Notes: generated by a model not told the origin, from the sequence alone. A DNA stretch of 64,000 nt from CAVOAK01 sp963664465 (GCA_963664465.2 CAXXSU010000011.1:124001-188000), one strand, 5' to 3'. Shown: positions 18,577 to 27,894, numbered from the stretch's first letter. Made by a program: numbers and translations.

Positions 18577-19452
18577 TTATTCGCGCGATCCTGTGGCGGA
18601 CCCGAAGTAGCGAAAGAAGTCGCTGTCCGGCGTTAAGACCATCGTCGTGTTCGAATCCACCAGATTCTCCTCATATTCCGCCAACGACTTGTAGAAATCG
18701 AAAAACTCCGGATCCCGGCTAAAGGCCTTACCGAGGATGCGGTTACGCTGCCCCTCGCCCTGGCCGCGCAGAATATCCGACGTGCGCTGCGCCTCTGCCA
18801 AAATAACAATTTGCTCGCGGTCGGCCCGGGCACGGATCTTCTGTGCTTCTTCGGCGCCCTCAGCACGCAACTCCCGAGCCTCTCGTTCGCGCTCCGTGCG
18901 CATGCGGTTATAGACGGCCTGGCTGGTGTCGGGGGGAAGGTCGGTGCGGCCGATGCGGACATCGGTGATTTCGATGCCGAACGTCGGCGCCTCGCTACTC
19001 ACTTTGCTCTGAATGGCCTGCATGATCGAGAGGCGATTCTCCGACAACAGATCGCCGAGCGAGTTCTTGGCGATTTCCTGTCTGATCGCGGAGTTGATGA
19101 TCTTGCCGAAGCGATCGCGCAATACCGCTTCGGTCCGGGCCGCCTGGAAGAATTTCAGCGGATCGATGATGCGGTATCGGGCATAGGCGTCGACGTTGAT
19201 GCGCTTCTTGTCCGTCAGCAGGATTTGCACCTCGGCCGGATCAAGATCGAGGATACGGTCGTCGTATGTTATGACGTTCTGGACGAACGGCAGCTTGTAA
19301 GCAAGTCCGGGTTCCTTCACGACGCGGATCGGCTTGCCAAACTGCAGGACGATCGCCTGTTCGGTCTCGCGCACGGTGTACAGGGTTTGCGCCACCGTCA
19401 GACCAACGAAGATGACGATGATTCCCAGGACGGCCAGTTTGGTTCGGCTCAT
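18577..19452 (-). CDS. hflC: FtsH-protease modulator HflC
   Basis: SPFH/prohibitin-family inner-membrane protein that forms the HflKC cage around FtsH. One N-terminal transmembrane helix lies at residues 5-22 (KLAVLGIIVIFVGLTVAQ), then the SPFH domain (ETEQAIVLQFGKP) and a long charged coiled coil (RTEREREARELRAEGAEEAQKIRARAD). I start at MSRTKLAV (19452), which lies 35 bp after hflK, rather than 36 residues upstream inside hflK. Length (291) matches HflC. Confidence 0.94.
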   Translation of the reverse strand: MSRTKLAVLGIIVIFVGLTVAQTLYTVRETEQAIVLQFGKPIRVVKEPGLAYKLPFVQNVITYDDRILDLDPAEVQILLTDKKRINVDAYARYRIIDPLKFFQAARTEAVLRDRFGKIINSAIRQEIAKNSLGDLLSENRLSIMQAIQSKVSSEAPTFGIEITDVRIGRTDLPPDTSQAVYNRMRTEREREARELRAEGAEEAQKIRARADREQIVILAEAQRTSDILRGQGEGQRNRILGKAFSRDPEFFDFYKSLAEYEENLVDSNTTMVLTPDSDFFRYFGSATGSRE

Positions 19453-19486
19453 GACTTCATCTCCGCAGCACGATAGCGCGTTGCCG

Positions 19487-20590
19487 CTAGTTGCTGCCTT
19501 CTTTGCTTCGTTTGTTGATCTCGGGCAGCGCCAGATATGGCACCACACCTTGCCCACCACCTAGCGGACCGTCGATGATGATCTTGTCGGCCGAGCCAAA
19601 GACCTGGCCGAGGGTCTCGAGAAACATGCGCCGTTTGGTGACCTCAGGAGCGACCAGGTAGGCGTCGTAAACCAAGGTGAAGCGCTGGGCCTCGCCGTCG
19701 GCCTCCTTGATCAGCCGCTCACGATAGGCGCTTGCCTGTTGTATCATCTGCTCCGCTTCGCCACGCGCTTCCGGGACGATCGAATTCGCATACGCCTGCG
19801 CCTCATTTTGGAGGCGATCCTTGTCCTGGCGCGCCCGTTGCACGTCGTTGAAGGCATCGATCACCTCTGCCGGCGCGTCGGACTTCTGAAGGCGAACATT
19901 CTCGATGCTAATTCCCGATCCGTAAGAATCGAGGATCGCCTGCAGAAGCTCCTCCGTGCGCTCTTCGATCTGTTGGCGTCCCACGGTGACGGTGTCGTCG
20001 AAGGTGGCTTGACCAACCACTTCACGCATCGCGCTCTCGGCGGCGCGTTTAACGGTCGCCTCCGGGTCACGGATGTTGAACAAAAATGCTACCGCATCGC
20101 TGATCTTCCATTGCACCTGGAAATCCACGTCGACGATATTCTGATCGCCCGTGAGGATTGTGCTCTCTTCGGGCACGTCGCGCGCCACGCCGCCGCGTGC
20201 ACCCGTATCGGCCGTTCCGCGGTAGCCGACGTCAACCCGGTTGATCGCTTCTACTTGGGGTGTGAGAACCTCGCCGATCGGCCCTGGCAGATTGTATTTG
20301 AGACCCGGGCCAGTAACCTCAAAGAGCCTGCCGAAGATCAACTCTACGCCCTGTTCGCGTGGGTTGACGGTGTAGAAGCCGGTTGCCAGCCAAACCGCGA
20401 TGATTGCGAGAACGATCAGAACCACGCCCTTGGTGGACGCACCGCCACCCGGAATGAATTGCCGAATCCGGTCTTGCCCTTTGCGCAGGAGCTCCTCGAT
20501 GTTCGGAGGTTGCCGCCCGCCACCACGTCCCCATGGGCTCTGTCCACCACCGCCCCATGGCCCGCCACCATTATCACTCTGCCAAGGCAT
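19487..20590 (-). CDS. hflK: FtsH-protease modulator HflK
   Basis: Partner of HflC in the membrane microdomain complex controlling FtsH. The N-terminus is Gly/Pro-rich and cytoplasmic (MPWQSDNGGGPWGGGG), one transmembrane segment lies at about residues 55-73, and the SPFH domain and coiled coil follow, ending in a Gly-rich tail. I start at MPWQSD (20590), the conserved HflK N-terminus, not 42 residues earlier. Length is 367. It is divergent from mrp, with about 180 bp between them. Confidence 0.94.
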   Translation of the reverse strand: MPWQSDNGGGPWGGGGQSPWGRGGGRQPPNIEELLRKGQDRIRQFIPGGGASTKGVVLIVLAIIAVWLATGFYTVNPREQGVELIFGRLFEVTGPGLKYNLPGPIGEVLTPQVEAINRVDVGYRGTADTGARGGVARDVPEESTILTGDQNIVDVDFQVQWKISDAVAFLFNIRDPEATVKRAAESAMREVVGQATFDDTVTVGRQQIEERTEELLQAILDSYGSGISIENVRLQKSDAPAEVIDAFNDVQRARQDKDRLQNEAQAYANSIVPEARGEAEQMIQQASAYRERLIKEADGEAQRFTLVYDAYLVAPEVTKRRMFLETLGQVFGSADKIIIDGPLGGGQGVVPYLALPEINKRSKEGSN

Positions 20591-20769
20591 ATCTTCTGTT
20601 CCCGGATGTGCTGTTTCGCCGTAAAATACCGGCCACCAACGCTTCTCAAGCGCGGTTCCATTAACATATATGAGAGCATGATGTTGGCGCAAAGTCCAAT
20701 GGCGCCTGAAGATCACAAGATAGCGAGCGACAACCCGGTGAAACGGCCGGTTTAATCAAAGGAGCATCC

Positions 20770-21939
20770 ATGGCACAGGTCACCGAACAGCAAATCATCG
20801 ACGCCCTCAAGGAAGTCCAAGATCCGGACCGTGGCGCCGATGTTGTTTCGCTTGGGATGATCGGCGGTATCATCATCAAAGACGGCAATGTTGGATTCGC
20901 AATCGAAGTGGACGCGGAGCGCGGACAACAATTGGAGCCGCTGCGCAAGCAGGCGGAAAAGATTGTCGCGGAATTACCTGGCGTTTTATCGGTTTCGGCA
21001 GTGCTGACCGCGGATCGGGCTTCCTCCGACGCGGCAGCCGGCGGGTCACCCGGCGCGGCAGCCGGCGGATCACCCGGCGGATCACCCGGCCCAGCCCGTC
21101 AGCAGACCGGCCCACAGCGGGACGCGAGTATGGGCCCGCCGGGTGTCAAACACATCGTTGCCATCGCCAGCGGCAAGGGTGGTGTCGGTAAATCGACAAC
21201 CGCCGTCAATATCGCACTCGGCCTTGTTGCCAAGGGATTGCGCGTCGGCATGCTCGACGCGGACATTTATGGGCCGTCGCAGCCTCGATTGCTTGGCATC
21301 AAGGGAAAGCTGGAGACGAGCGACAGCGACACGATGGAGCCGCTCGAAAGCAATGGCTTAAAGGTCATGTCGATCGGGTTTCTCGTGCCCGAAGATACGC
21401 CGATGATCTGGCGCGGACCGATGGTCACCAGCGCCCTGCAGCAAATGCTGCGCGAGATCGAATGGGGAGAACTCGACATCATGGTGGTCGACATGCCGCC
21501 AGGGACCGGAGACGCGCAACTAACTATGGCGCAGCAGGTCCCGCTCGCCGGCGCCGTAATCGTATCGACACCGCAGGACATTGCGCTGCTCGATGCGCGC
21601 AAAGGCCTCAATATGTTCCGAAAAGTCGACGTGCCGGTGCTCGGTTTCATCGAAAACATGAGCTATTATGTGTGTCCCAAATGCGGCGATCGAGCGGACA
21701 TATTTGGCCATGGCGGCGCAAAAACGGAAGCGGAAAAACTGGAAACCGAATTTCTCGGTGAAATACCCCTCGACATTGCGATCCGGGAAACGTCCGATCA
21801 AGGGCGGCCAATCGTGATCAGTCAGCCCGACAGCGTCCATGCGGCGGCCTATATGGAGATCGCCAACCGCATTTGGGAAAAGCTAACTGTCGATAGCGAG
21901 ACATCAACACGAAGCGCACCGAAAATCGTCGTCCAATAA
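20770..21939 (+). CDS. apbC: Mrp/ApbC family iron-sulfur cluster carrier ATPase
   Basis: P-loop ATPase that binds and hands over Fe-S clusters. The N-terminal MIP18/DUF59 domain covers residues 1-85 (QIIDALKEVQDPDRGADVVSLGMI). A low-complexity Ala-Gly-Ser-Pro linker (about 88-115) is followed by the ATPase domain with the deviant Walker A GKGGVGKSTTAVN, Walker B-like VDMPPGTGDAQLT and the cluster-binding CPKC motif in MSYYVCPKCGDRADI. Length (389) is normal. The linker is encoded by a 24-bp tandem repeat. The start follows an AAAGGAGC Shine-Dalgarno. The CAP-domain gene overlaps its stop by one base. Confidence 0.92.
   Translation: MAQVTEQQIIDALKEVQDPDRGADVVSLGMIGGIIIKDGNVGFAIEVDAERGQQLEPLRKQAEKIVAELPGVLSVSAVLTADRASSDAAAGGSPGAAAGGSPGGSPGPARQQTGPQRDASMGPPGVKHIVAIASGKGGVGKSTTAVNIALGLVAKGLRVGMLDADIYGPSQPRLLGIKGKLETSDSDTMEPLESNGLKVMSIGFLVPEDTPMIWRGPMVTSALQQMLREIEWGELDIMVVDMPPGTGDAQLTMAQQVPLAGAVIVSTPQDIALLDARKGLNMFRKVDVPVLGFIENMSYYVCPKCGDRADIFGHGGAKTEAEKLETEFLGEIPLDIAIRETSDQGRPIVISQPDSVHAAAYMEIANRIWEKLTVDSETSTRSAPKIVVQ
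21031..21090. repeat. 24-bp tandem repeat in the Mrp linker
   Basis: Two copies of a 24-bp unit beginning gcggcagccggcgg (21031-21054 and 21055-21078, one base different) plus a further 12-bp half unit ggatcacccggc. They encode repeating AAGGSPG residues, so the array only lengthens the interdomain linker and keeps the frame. Confidence 0.85.
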
Positions 21940-22838
21940 TGCGGCATCTCATCGTTGCACTAAGTCTGGTCGCGGTTGCCCTCCTTGCGGCTCCAACCAC
22001 CGCCCCTGCTTTTGCCAGCGGTACCGACCAACAACTATGGGCGCTTAAGCGCATTAATCTGTTTCGTGCACAGCACGGCCTCGAGCCCCTGGCGATGGAG
22101 GCGCGCTTGGCCTTGGCCTCTCAGCGCCACGCCGAGGATATGGCGAACAATGGATTTTTCAGCGACAGCGGCTCCGACGGTTCCTCGCTCGAAATTCGCG
22201 TCCGACGCGCCGGCTATCCTTATCGCCAGGTGGCCGAGCAGTTGGCGCTTGGCTATCCCGGCTTCGACAGCGTCGTCGATATGTGGATGCAACGGGCAGC
22301 GAGCCGCAGAACCTTGCTGTCGTCAAATTTGGTCGAAGCCGGCGTTGGCTACGCGTCGACCAACTTGATCATCGAAGGCAAGAAGCTCGATCATTTTTGG
22401 GTGCTCATTCTCGGCGAACCGACGCGTGCCGCGGAGGCCGACTGGCAGCACCAAGTCCTCGAACGCGTCAATACGTTCCGCGCGCAATACGGCCTTCGGC
22501 CTTTGGCGATTGACGTTCGCCTAAACAAGGCCGCGCAGGCGCATGCCAACGATATGGCCTATAACGATTATTTCGACCATGTCGCACCGGACGGCAGCAG
22601 TGCCGGTGAGAGGGCGCAGCGTTTTGGCTACCCATGGCGCCGCATTCGCGAAAACATTGCCGCCGGTCAGGCCACGCCACGCGAGGTCGTGGAGGGATGG
22701 ATCAAGTCCAGTTCCCACCGCAGTGCCATGCTTGACAGCCACGTAGTGGAGGCGGGAGTCGGCTATATCTACCTCTCCGAGGATGTCGGGCGCGCCCGAC
22801 ACCACCACTATTGGGCGCTAAGCCTCGGGCAGCGCTAA
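21939..22838 (+). CDS. secreted protein with two CAP (SCP/PR-1) domains
   Basis: A 299-residue exported protein. The signal peptide is residues 1-25, cleaved near PAFASG. Two tandem CAP domains follow (about 30-160 and 170-298). The second keeps the typical HANDMAYNDYFDHVAPDGSS and RENIAAGQATPREVVEGWIKS stretches. The first has lost the matching acidic/His pair (NGFFSDSGSDGSS), so it may be only structural. The roles of bacterial CAP proteins are mostly unknown; extracellular lipid- or wall-related functions are known elsewhere in the family. The ATG overlaps the mrp stop (TAATG), so translation is coupled. Confidence 0.82.
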   Translation: MRHLIVALSLVAVALLAAPTTAPAFASGTDQQLWALKRINLFRAQHGLEPLAMEARLALASQRHAEDMANNGFFSDSGSDGSSLEIRVRRAGYPYRQVAEQLALGYPGFDSVVDMWMQRAASRRTLLSSNLVEAGVGYASTNLIIEGKKLDHFWVLILGEPTRAAEADWQHQVLERVNTFRAQYGLRPLAIDVRLNKAAQAHANDMAYNDYFDHVAPDGSSAGERAQRFGYPWRRIRENIAAGQATPREVVEGWIKSSSHRSAMLDSHVVEAGVGYIYLSEDVGRARHHHYWALSLGQR

Positions 22839-22882
22839 CACTCGCGCACCAGCCGCAACACACTGAGGGCTTGGGGGACGTC

Positions 22883-23644
22883 ATGCGTGAAAATAGGCTT
22901 CGTACGCTTTGGCAAGAGGGTGGAACGGCCGTCAACTGCTGGCTCACCATCAACAGCTCCGTTTCAGCCGAAGCTTTAGCCCAGCTCGACTGGAATTCAA
23001 TGACGGTCGACCTGCAACATGGGCTGGTGGACTGGGACGCTGCTATTCCCATGCTCCAGACCATATCGGCAACAGACGCGGTGCCGATGATGAGGGTCCC
23101 GTGGAACAATCCCGCCTGGATCATGCGGGCGCTTGACGCGGGTGCCTATGGCGTGATTTGCCCAATGGTCAACGATCGCGCCGACTGCGAGGCGTTTGTC
23201 GGCGCCTGCCGTTATGCGCCCGTTGGTTACCGTAGCTGGGGACCTGTTCGCGGGTTGATCTATGGCGGGCCTGATTATTTCCAACACGCGAACGATACCC
23301 TCTTGGCAATCGCCATGATCGAGACGGCGGAGGCCATGGAAAATCTCGACGCGATTATGTCGACCGAGGGGCTCGATGCGATTTATGTCGGACCTAACGA
23401 CTTGGCGGTGAGCCTCGGATTCGAGCCGCAATATGCGCCCAAGGACCCAGAAGTCAGTGAGGCGATCGATACAATTCTTGCGGCCGCGCAACGCCATGGC
23501 ATAGTTCCGGGGATACATTGCGGTAGCGCCGACATGGCGCGTGAAATGGCAGCGAAGGGGTTTCAGCTTGTCACCTTGATGTCGGACGCGCGGCTCTTAG
23601 TCGATGCCGCAGGCGCAGCCATTCAATCGGCAAGGAACGCATAG
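22883..23644 (+). CDS. HpcH/HpaI family aldolase
   Basis: A class II (metal-dependent) pyruvate aldolase of the type that cleaves 2-keto-3-deoxy-glucarate or 4-hydroxy-2-oxoheptanedioate. TIM-barrel motifs include TVDLQHGLVDWDAA, the metal Glu in IAMIETAEAMENLDAI, and YVGPNDLAVSLG. Length is 253, as usual. I start at MRENRLRTLWQEG (22883), which follows GGGGGACGTC, not at the in-frame ATG 24 codons upstream that overlaps the CAP gene. The exact substrate cannot be read from sequence. Confidence 0.85.
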   Translation: MRENRLRTLWQEGGTAVNCWLTINSSVSAEALAQLDWNSMTVDLQHGLVDWDAAIPMLQTISATDAVPMMRVPWNNPAWIMRALDAGAYGVICPMVNDRADCEAFVGACRYAPVGYRSWGPVRGLIYGGPDYFQHANDTLLAIAMIETAEAMENLDAIMSTEGLDAIYVGPNDLAVSLGFEPQYAPKDPEVSEAIDTILAAAQRHGIVPGIHCGSADMAREMAAKGFQLVTLMSDARLLVDAAGAAIQSARNA

Positions 23645-23767
23645 TGCGGGCGCCGCCAGTTCGCACGCAATACGGTAGGACTTGTCATCACCGATTGGCT
23701 CTGACAGGTTTGCAGAAGTAAGAAGAAACAAACAACTCGGCGTACAGCAAGCGGGAGGAAGAGTAAA

Positions 23768-24874
23768 ATGGACGTTCGCGCAGCCGTGGCCCACGAGGCG
23801 GGCAAACCCCTGACGATCGAAACAGTTCAACTCGAGGGGCCCAAAGAGGGCGAAGTCCTGGTCGAGATCAAGGCGACCGGTATCTGCCACACCGACGCAT
23901 TCACTCTTTCTGGCGATGATCCGGAGGGCCTGTTCCCGGCAATTCTCGGGCATGAAGGCGCCGGCGTCGTCGTCGAAACCGGACCTGGGGTTCAGTCCGT
24001 AAAGTCCGGCGATCACGTCATTCCGCTTTACACGCCGGAATGCCGCCAGTGTGACTATTGCCTCAACCCAAAGACCAACCTGTGCCAGGCGGTCCGCGAG
24101 ACGCAAGGGCAAGGGCTGATGCCCGATGGGACCAGCCGCTTCTCGCTCAACGGCAAGCCGGTGCTCCACTACATGGGAACATCGACCTTCGCGAACTTCA
24201 CTGTGCTGCCGGAGATCGCCCTCGCCAAAATCCGCGAAGACGCCCCGTTCGACAAGGTCTGCTACATCGGTTGCGGTGTGACGACCGGCGTCGGCGCGGT
24301 GCTTAACACGGCCAAAGTCGAAGCAGGGTCGAACGTCGTTGTCTTCGGGCTTGGCGGCATTGGCCTGAATGTAATCCAGGGCGCCAGACTCGCGAGCGCC
24401 AACATGATCGTCGGTGTCGACCTCAACGACAGCAAGAAAAAGCTGGCCGAGAAATTCGGCATGACGCACTTCGTTAACCCGAAAGAGGTGGATGGAGACA
24501 TTGCGCCCTATCTCGTCGAATTGACCGGCGGCGCCGACTACAGTTTCGAGTGTATCGGCAACGTCAATACGATGCGCCAGGCGCTCGAATGCTGCCACAA
24601 GGGTTGGGGCGTCTCAGTCATCATCGGTGTGGCCGGATCGGGTCAGGAAATCGCCACGAGACCCTTCCAGCTTGTCACCGGCCGTGTCTGGATGGGGACG
24701 GCATTCGGTGGCGCGCGCGGGCGCACAGATGTTCCGAAGATCGTCGATTGGTACATGGATGGAAAGCTCAATATCGACGACCTGATCACCCACACCATGC
24801 CGCTGGAGAAGATCAACGACGCTTTCGACCTGATGCATGAAGGCAAATCGATCCGCAGCGTCGTCTTGTTCTAG
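23768..24874 (+). CDS. frmA: S-(hydroxymethyl)glutathione dehydrogenase / class III alcohol dehydrogenase
   Basis: Oxidises the glutathione-formaldehyde adduct to S-formylglutathione. It is a zinc-dependent MDR protein: catalytic zinc region TGICHTDAFTLSG and GHEGAGVV, structural zinc cysteines in CRQCDYCLNPKTNLC, and NAD-binding GLGGIGLNVIQGARLA. Length (368) is standard. A GGGAGGAAGAG Shine-Dalgarno precedes the ATG. The next gene on the strand is the hydrolase for its product, separated by a 187-bp tandem-repeat array. Confidence 0.95.
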   Translation: MDVRAAVAHEAGKPLTIETVQLEGPKEGEVLVEIKATGICHTDAFTLSGDDPEGLFPAILGHEGAGVVVETGPGVQSVKSGDHVIPLYTPECRQCDYCLNPKTNLCQAVRETQGQGLMPDGTSRFSLNGKPVLHYMGTSTFANFTVLPEIALAKIREDAPFDKVCYIGCGVTTGVGAVLNTAKVEAGSNVVVFGLGGIGLNVIQGARLASANMIVGVDLNDSKKKLAEKFGMTHFVNPKEVDGDIAPYLVELTGGADYSFECIGNVNTMRQALECCHKGWGVSVIIGVAGSGQEIATRPFQLVTGRVWMGTAFGGARGRTDVPKIVDWYMDGKLNIDDLITHTMPLEKINDAFDLMHEGKSIRSVVLF

Positions 24875-24949
24875 AACCCGACCGCAGCCTCTGTCCGCCG
24901 TGGCAGGTCCTGCCGCGGCGGGCGACGCGCCAATCATTGCCAATACTTT

Positions 24950-25136
24950 GGCCCAATACCACGGCCCACTACCTCGACCCACTACCTCGGCCCACTACCT
25001 CGGCCCACTACCTCGGCCCACTACCTCGGCCCCACTACCTCGGCCCCACTACCTCGGCCCCACTACCTCGGCCCAATACCTCGGCCCAATACCACGGCCC
25101 AATACCTCGGCCCCACTACCTCGGCCCCACTACCTC
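24950..25136. repeat. fourteen tandem 13/14-bp units between frmA and fghA
   Basis: Units read ggcccactacctc (13 nt), ggccccactacctc (14 nt) or ggcccaatacctc/ccac variants, in the order six 13-mers, three 14-mers, three 13-mers and two 14-mers, with no spacers. The mixed unit length breaks any continuous frame, so it is non-coding. It fills almost the whole frmA-fghA gap and ends 11 bp before the fghA ATG, replacing the usual Shine-Dalgarno zone. Confidence 0.95.
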
Positions 25137-25147
25137 GGTAACGAACC

Positions 25148-25993
25148 ATGAGCGCAATCGAAACGATCAGCGAGCAGAACTGTTTTGGCGGCGTCCAAGG
25201 CGTCTACAGCCACGCTTCTTCCGAAACAGGCACAGCTATGAAGTTTGCCCTGTTTCAGCCATCACAGGCCAAGTTGGCGCCGGTACCGGTTCTGTGGTTT
25301 CTCTCGGGCCTTACCTGCACCGAAGAGAACTTCACCGTTAAAGCCGGCGCGCAACAGTTCGCAGCTCAACACGGCCTGATACTGGTCGCGCCGGACACCA
25401 GTCCGCGTGGTCTCGACCTGCCCGGCGAACATGACGATTATGACTTCGGCAGCGCGGCGGGCTTTTACGTCGACGCGACGGAGGCTCCCTGGTCGGAGCA
25501 TTACCGCATGTATTCCTACGTGACGGTTGAACTGCCGGATTTGGTCTTCGCCAACTTTGCGGGCGACAGTTCGCGGCAAGGCATCTTTGGCCATTCGATG
25601 GGCGGTCACGGCGCATTGGTCTGTGCGCTGCGCAATCCTGACACCTACCGCTCCGTTTCCGCGTTTTCGCCGATTTGCGCGCCGACGCGCTGTCCATGGG
25701 GAACGAAGGCGCTCGGCGGATATCTCGGTGCGGACGAGACTGCCTGGCGGCAATACGATGCCTGTTCGCTGATCGGCGAAGGCGCACGGGCCGAACGAAT
25801 TTTAGTCGATCAGGGAACCGCCGACCCGTTTCTCGACGAACAGCTTCAGCCAAATCTGCTTGGCGATGCGTGTGCGGCGGCAGGACTCCCGTTAGAGCTT
25901 CGCATGCAGCACGGCTACGACCACAGCTACTTCTTTATCGCCACCTTCGTTGGCGATCACATCTCCTGGCACGCCCGCGCGCTCAACCCGTGA
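25148..25993 (+). CDS. fghA: S-formylglutathione hydrolase
   Basis: Serine esterase that hydrolyses S-formylglutathione to formate and glutathione, completing glutathione-dependent formaldehyde detoxification with FrmA. It has an alpha/beta-hydrolase fold with the oxyanion region WFLSGLTCTEENF, nucleophile elbow GHSMGGHGALV, Asp in DQGTADPFL and His in HGYDHSYFF. Length (281) is typical. There is no strong Shine-Dalgarno before the ATG because the tandem array ends there. Confidence 0.95.
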   Translation: MSAIETISEQNCFGGVQGVYSHASSETGTAMKFALFQPSQAKLAPVPVLWFLSGLTCTEENFTVKAGAQQFAAQHGLILVAPDTSPRGLDLPGEHDDYDFGSAAGFYVDATEAPWSEHYRMYSYVTVELPDLVFANFAGDSSRQGIFGHSMGGHGALVCALRNPDTYRSVSAFSPICAPTRCPWGTKALGGYLGADETAWRQYDACSLIGEGARAERILVDQGTADPFLDEQLQPNLLGDACAAAGLPLELRMQHGYDHSYFFIATFVGDHISWHARALNP

Positions 25994-26020
25994 CGCCGCG
26001 ACGATCGCACGCAAGAATTG

Positions 26021-26533
26021 TTAGACCTTCGTTGCCTCGGTGCGCTCCAGCACGACAAAACTGAAGGCCGGTGCGGGCGCCTCGGCTTGGTGATCTTCAC
26101 GCCCAACCTCCCGCCACACCGTCTTGTCGAGATCCGGAAACAGCGCATCCCCTTGGAAGTTTGCGTGCACCTCTGTTAGGTGGACGCGGTTCGCCTGCAG
26201 CAGTGCCAGCCGATAGACCTCCTCGCCGCCAATCACCATTACTTCGTCATCGTCGGCGTCATCGTCGGCCGCGGTGGCCAACGCCTCGTCCAGCGAATGT
26301 GCGACCAGCGCGTCGGTTGCTCTGAAGTCGGGATCGCGCGTCAGGATGATATTCCGGCGGTCCGGCAGCGGCCGGACCTGAAGCGACTCCCACGTCTTGC
26401 GGCCCATGACAACCGGCTTGTGCATGGTAACGAGCTTGAAATGTTTAAGGTCCGCCTGCAGACGCCAGGGCAGCGCACCGTCCAGGCCAATGACTCGATT
26501 GGTCGCCATCGCCGCCACCAAAGAAACGCGCAC
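26021..26533 (-). CDS. folA: dihydrofolate reductase
   Basis: NADPH-dependent reduction of dihydrofolate. The motifs are VAAMATNRVIGLDGALPWRL (N-terminal, including the active-site W), MGRKTWESL and VIGGEEVYRLAL. Length (170) is normal. It lies 19 bp downstream of thyA on the same strand, so the two enzymes of the thymidylate cycle are probably co-transcribed. A short Asp-rich insert (ADDDADDDEV) precedes the VIGG motif. Confidence 0.95.
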   Translation of the reverse strand: MRVSLVAAMATNRVIGLDGALPWRLQADLKHFKLVTMHKPVVMGRKTWESLQVRPLPDRRNIILTRDPDFRATDALVAHSLDEALATAADDDADDDEVMVIGGEEVYRLALLQANRVHLTEVHANFQGDALFPDLDKTVWREVGREDHQAEAPAPAFSFVVLERTEATKV

Positions 26534-26552
26534 TGCTCTGCGTCCGCCGATT

Positions 26553-27347
26553 CTAGACCGCGATCTGTGCTGGAATGTGCGGGTGGAAGCGATAGTTCTC
26601 GAGCGTGAAATCGTCGTAATCGAAATTGAAAATGTCGCCCACCGCTGGATTCAACAGCATCCTCGGCATTGCATAGGGTTCGCGCTCCAACTGCTCATCC
26701 ACCTGCTCCAGATGGTTTAGATAGACGTGCGCATCGCCGAACGTGTGCACGAAGTCACCAGGCTGGAGTGTGGTTACCTGCGCCACCATCATCGTCAAGA
26801 GTGCATAGGAGGCGATGTTGAATGGGACGCCAAGAAACAAGTCTGCGCTGCGCTGATAGAGTTGGCACGAGAGCCGGCCATCGGCGACGTAGAATTGAAA
26901 CAGGCAATGACAGGGCATCAACGCCATATGCTCAAGGTCAGCCACGTTCCAGGCGCTGACCACGTGGCGCCGCGACGAGGGGTTGCTTCTTATTCCCTCG
27001 ACCAACTCTGAAATCTGGTCGATATGCCGACCGTCCGGTGCAGGCCACGAGCGCCACTGCGCGCCATAGATTGGGCCAAGATCGCCGTTTTCGTCGGCCC
27101 ACTCGTCCCAAATTCGAACGCCATGTTGTTTGAGGTATCCGTTGTTTGTGCCACCTTGCAGAAACCACAAGAGCTCATGGATGATCGACTTCAGATGCAG
27201 CTTCTTGGTTGAGACAAGCGGAAAACCTTGACCGAGATCGAAGTGTATTTGCCTGCCGAATACGCTGAGCGTTCCCGTGCCCGTACGATCGTCCTTGCGA
27301 GTGCCCGTCTCGCGCACGTGGCGCAGGAGGTCAAGATACTGCCGCAT
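26553..27347 (-). CDS. thyA: thymidylate synthase
   Basis: Methylates dUMP with methylene-tetrahydrofolate. A 264-residue ThyA with the catalytic Cys in MALMPCHCLFQFYV, QLYQRSADLFLGVPFNIASYA and the folate/dUMP segments GDAHVYLNHLEQ. Start MRQYLDLLRHV is the normal ThyA N-terminus. It forms a pair with folA downstream and is divergent from the tmRNA gene. Confidence 0.96.
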   Translation of the reverse strand: MRQYLDLLRHVRETGTRKDDRTGTGTLSVFGRQIHFDLGQGFPLVSTKKLHLKSIIHELLWFLQGGTNNGYLKQHGVRIWDEWADENGDLGPIYGAQWRSWPAPDGRHIDQISELVEGIRSNPSSRRHVVSAWNVADLEHMALMPCHCLFQFYVADGRLSCQLYQRSADLFLGVPFNIASYALLTMMVAQVTTLQPGDFVHTFGDAHVYLNHLEQVDEQLEREPYAMPRMLLNPAVGDIFNFDYDDFTLENYRFHPHIPAQIAV

Positions 27348-27474
27348 GACGCCTAGGTTACAGGACTACGGCGATCCGAGAAAGCTGTTGTCGACCGCGG
27401 ATCGAACGAATGTGGGCATGTTTCAGCATGTATCGCGTGCTTTGCGTTTTGATCACGCAGTTACGTGTGCGCCC

Positions 27475-27504
27475 TTGTCTATCGACCACCACAGTTCCTA
27501 TATT
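27475..27504 (+). promoter_or_regulatory. sigma-70-type promoter for ssrA
   Basis: TTGTCT (27475-27480) and TATATT (27499-27504) are separated by 18 bp and would start RNA near 27511, just before the acceptor piece of the tmRNA gene. Confidence 0.6.
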
Positions 27505-27509
27505 AAGTC

Positions 27510-27810
27510 TGTCGGGCAACCGACTATGGCGCTAAACGCCTTGTGGAATAAACGTAGCGGACCCGGGGGCAGTACCCGGCGCCTCCACCATTCCCTTTTA
27601 CGTGCCGACGGCCGGCACTCAATGAGGGGGCGAAACAGGATCGACGCGCGTGGTAAAGGCAAGGTTTGTTCCCGGCATGGTACCGCCGTTATCGGGCCTA
27701 CCTTTAGGTGCGAATGACAACAAACTCGCACTCGCTGCTTAATTCGCCTAACGGCGACTCAAAGTAAGCGCGGTTCGGGGGGCACCGGGCAACAGAAGCC
27801 CCCCACTATT
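27510..27810 (+). ncRNA. ssrA: circularly permuted two-piece tmRNA
   Basis: The gene is permuted, as in alphaproteobacteria. The acceptor piece comes first and ends with the T-arm CCGGG-GGCAGTA-CCCGG and GCGCCTCCACCA (CCA at 27588-27590). After an intervening segment the coding piece starts GGGGGCGAAACAGGATCGACG (about 27627). GGGGGCG pairs with CGCCTCC to rebuild the acceptor stem. The resume frame at 27710-27742 encodes ANDNKLALAA and a TAA stop. A G6...C6 stem near the 3' end (27776-27804) closes the gene. It rescues stalled ribosomes and tags proteins for ClpXP. The exact 5' and 3' ends are estimates. Confidence 0.93.
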
Positions 27811-27894
27811 GTTTGGTGTAATCGTCGTCTTGGAGCTAGGCAAGATCCGCAATACAACCGACAGCCAGTACGGCGCGAGAAATATCGGAGAACG

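Noticed and set aside
24950..25136. CRISPR-like array
   Set aside because: The units are contiguous 13/14-mers with no unique spacers and no cas genes nearby.
24837..25341. Pro/Leu/Thr-rich frames through the frmA-fghA repeat
   Set aside because: The mixed 13/14-nt units shift the frame repeatedly and the frames overlap the real ends of frmA and fghA.
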